A stretch of DNA of 23,938 nt from an uncultured Oscillospiraceae bacterium (GTDB lineage Bacteria; Bacillota; Clostridia; Oscillospirales; Acutalibacteraceae): assembly GCA_900544375.1 (NCBI GenBank), contig UQUZ01000039.1, positions 1 through 23,938 of the forward strand, read 5' to 3'. Each line of letters starts with the position of its first letter. The stretch's first letter is position 1. The notes beneath the pieces were generated by a model. The model ran no database searches. It saw nothing but the letters and a program-made list of their open reading frames with translations, and was not told the DNA's origin. Of the stretch, positions 23,481 to 23,938 are shown in pieces. The position numbers and the translations under genes were made by a program.

Positions 23481-23938
23481 ATGAATCCGATTATCCACCA
23501 AAGGCCAGAGCCGATCTGCGAAACGCTTGCTCTGCTCTATCTTTCAGAAAACCTGGAGATCATGATTCGCCTGCTGGGGGCAATTGATAGCGAGGCTGGG
23601 GATGCGCTCGCCTTCTATCGGGAGCATGAGGGCCTGCATCGGAAATATGTGGCGGCATTCCGGGAGAAGGCCGTGCATGATGAATATTTTAACTTCTTTT
23701 TCCGTGATATGTGTGTAAACGATTATCTGATTATGATACTGCCGTTTTTAATGGATAAAAACCTGCCGTTTGATGCGGAGGAACGCTCAGAGGAGGCGTT
23801 GAGAAGGCTGCTTGAGGAAAGCTATCTTTTTATTTACAACAGCGGAGGCTACTTGGAGCGCATCAGCCAATGCGAGAGTAGCGATTTCAACGCTTATATA
23901 GAGGCGGGGATGAGTGGGGACGAGCTGCGCGCTGTGGC
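23481..23938 (+). CDS. Unrecognised protein, N-terminal part (runs off the window)
   Basis: An open frame of 152 complete codons without a stop, beginning MNPIIHQRPEPICETLALLY. AAAGG (23466-23470) lies 10 nt upstream of the ATG, and a good promoter stands at 23422-23450. The visible part is rich in acidic residues and predicted helices (for example SENLEIMIRLLGAI and EERSEEALRRLLEESYLFIY), with no signal peptide and no membrane segment that I would defend. No family was recognised. Some Firmicute ArsR-like regulators have helical N-terminal regions of similar length, so a regulator is possible, but this is a guess. It is divergent from ppk1. Confidence 0.75.
   Translation, partial: MNPIIHQRPEPICETLALLYLSENLEIMIRLLGAIDSEAGDALAFYREHEGLHRKYVAAFREKAVHDEYFNFFFRDMCVNDYLIMILPFLMDKNLPFDAEERSEEALRRLLEESYLFIYNSGGYLERISQCESSDFNAYIEAGMSGDELRAV

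Overview
The window looks like part of the chromosome of a low-to-mid-GC Gram-positive anaerobe, probably a gut Clostridia/Oscillospirales-type Firmicute. The reasons are strong AGGAGG-type ribosome binding sites, Bacillota-like sigma-A promoters, a lipoprotein PstS, a group III-like phosphofructokinase and a surface protein ending in an NPxTG-like sortase tail. The species cannot be named from the sequence alone.

Left edge (1-1573): the 3' end of a 23S rRNA gene on the + strand and its terminator, with no 5S gene before it. Then come an AT-rich GNAT acetyltransferase on the - strand, a divergent strong promoter with a doubtful 18-codon ORF and a 61-residue two-helix membrane protein, and a bidirectional terminator.

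Centre (1584-12717): a phosphate-starvation block, all on the - strand. In transcription order it is pstS, an alpha/beta-hydrolase esterase, pstC (with an unusual N-terminal membrane extension), pstA, pstB, phoU, a family GH95 alpha-L-fucosidase-like enzyme, phoB and phoR. PstS captures phosphate at the membrane surface, PstCAB imports it, PhoU links transport state to signalling, and PhoR/PhoB form the two-component system. A good Pho-box-like direct repeat with an 11-nt period lies exactly 10 nt upstream of a -10 element in front of pstS. Two carbohydrate-type hydrolases are inserted into this otherwise standard cluster.

Right part (12766-23938): a GH2 beta-galactosidase on the - strand is divergent from a 1272-residue secreted protein with two separate metallophosphoesterase domains and a cell-wall anchor tail, probably a surface phosphatase that feeds phosphate to the Pst system. 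Converging on it is a tight - strand operon of ppk1 (polyphosphate kinase) and a 6-phosphofructokinase. A divergent, unrecognised gene runs off the right end.

Taken together, the genes cover liberating (surface phosphoesterase), importing (Pst), sensing (PhoBR/PhoU) and storing (PPK1) phosphate, interleaved with enzymes for fucosylated/galactosylated glycans and glycolysis. The gene order and the domain architectures are the most interesting aspects. No CRISPR array, insertion sequence, tRNA or prophage was seen.
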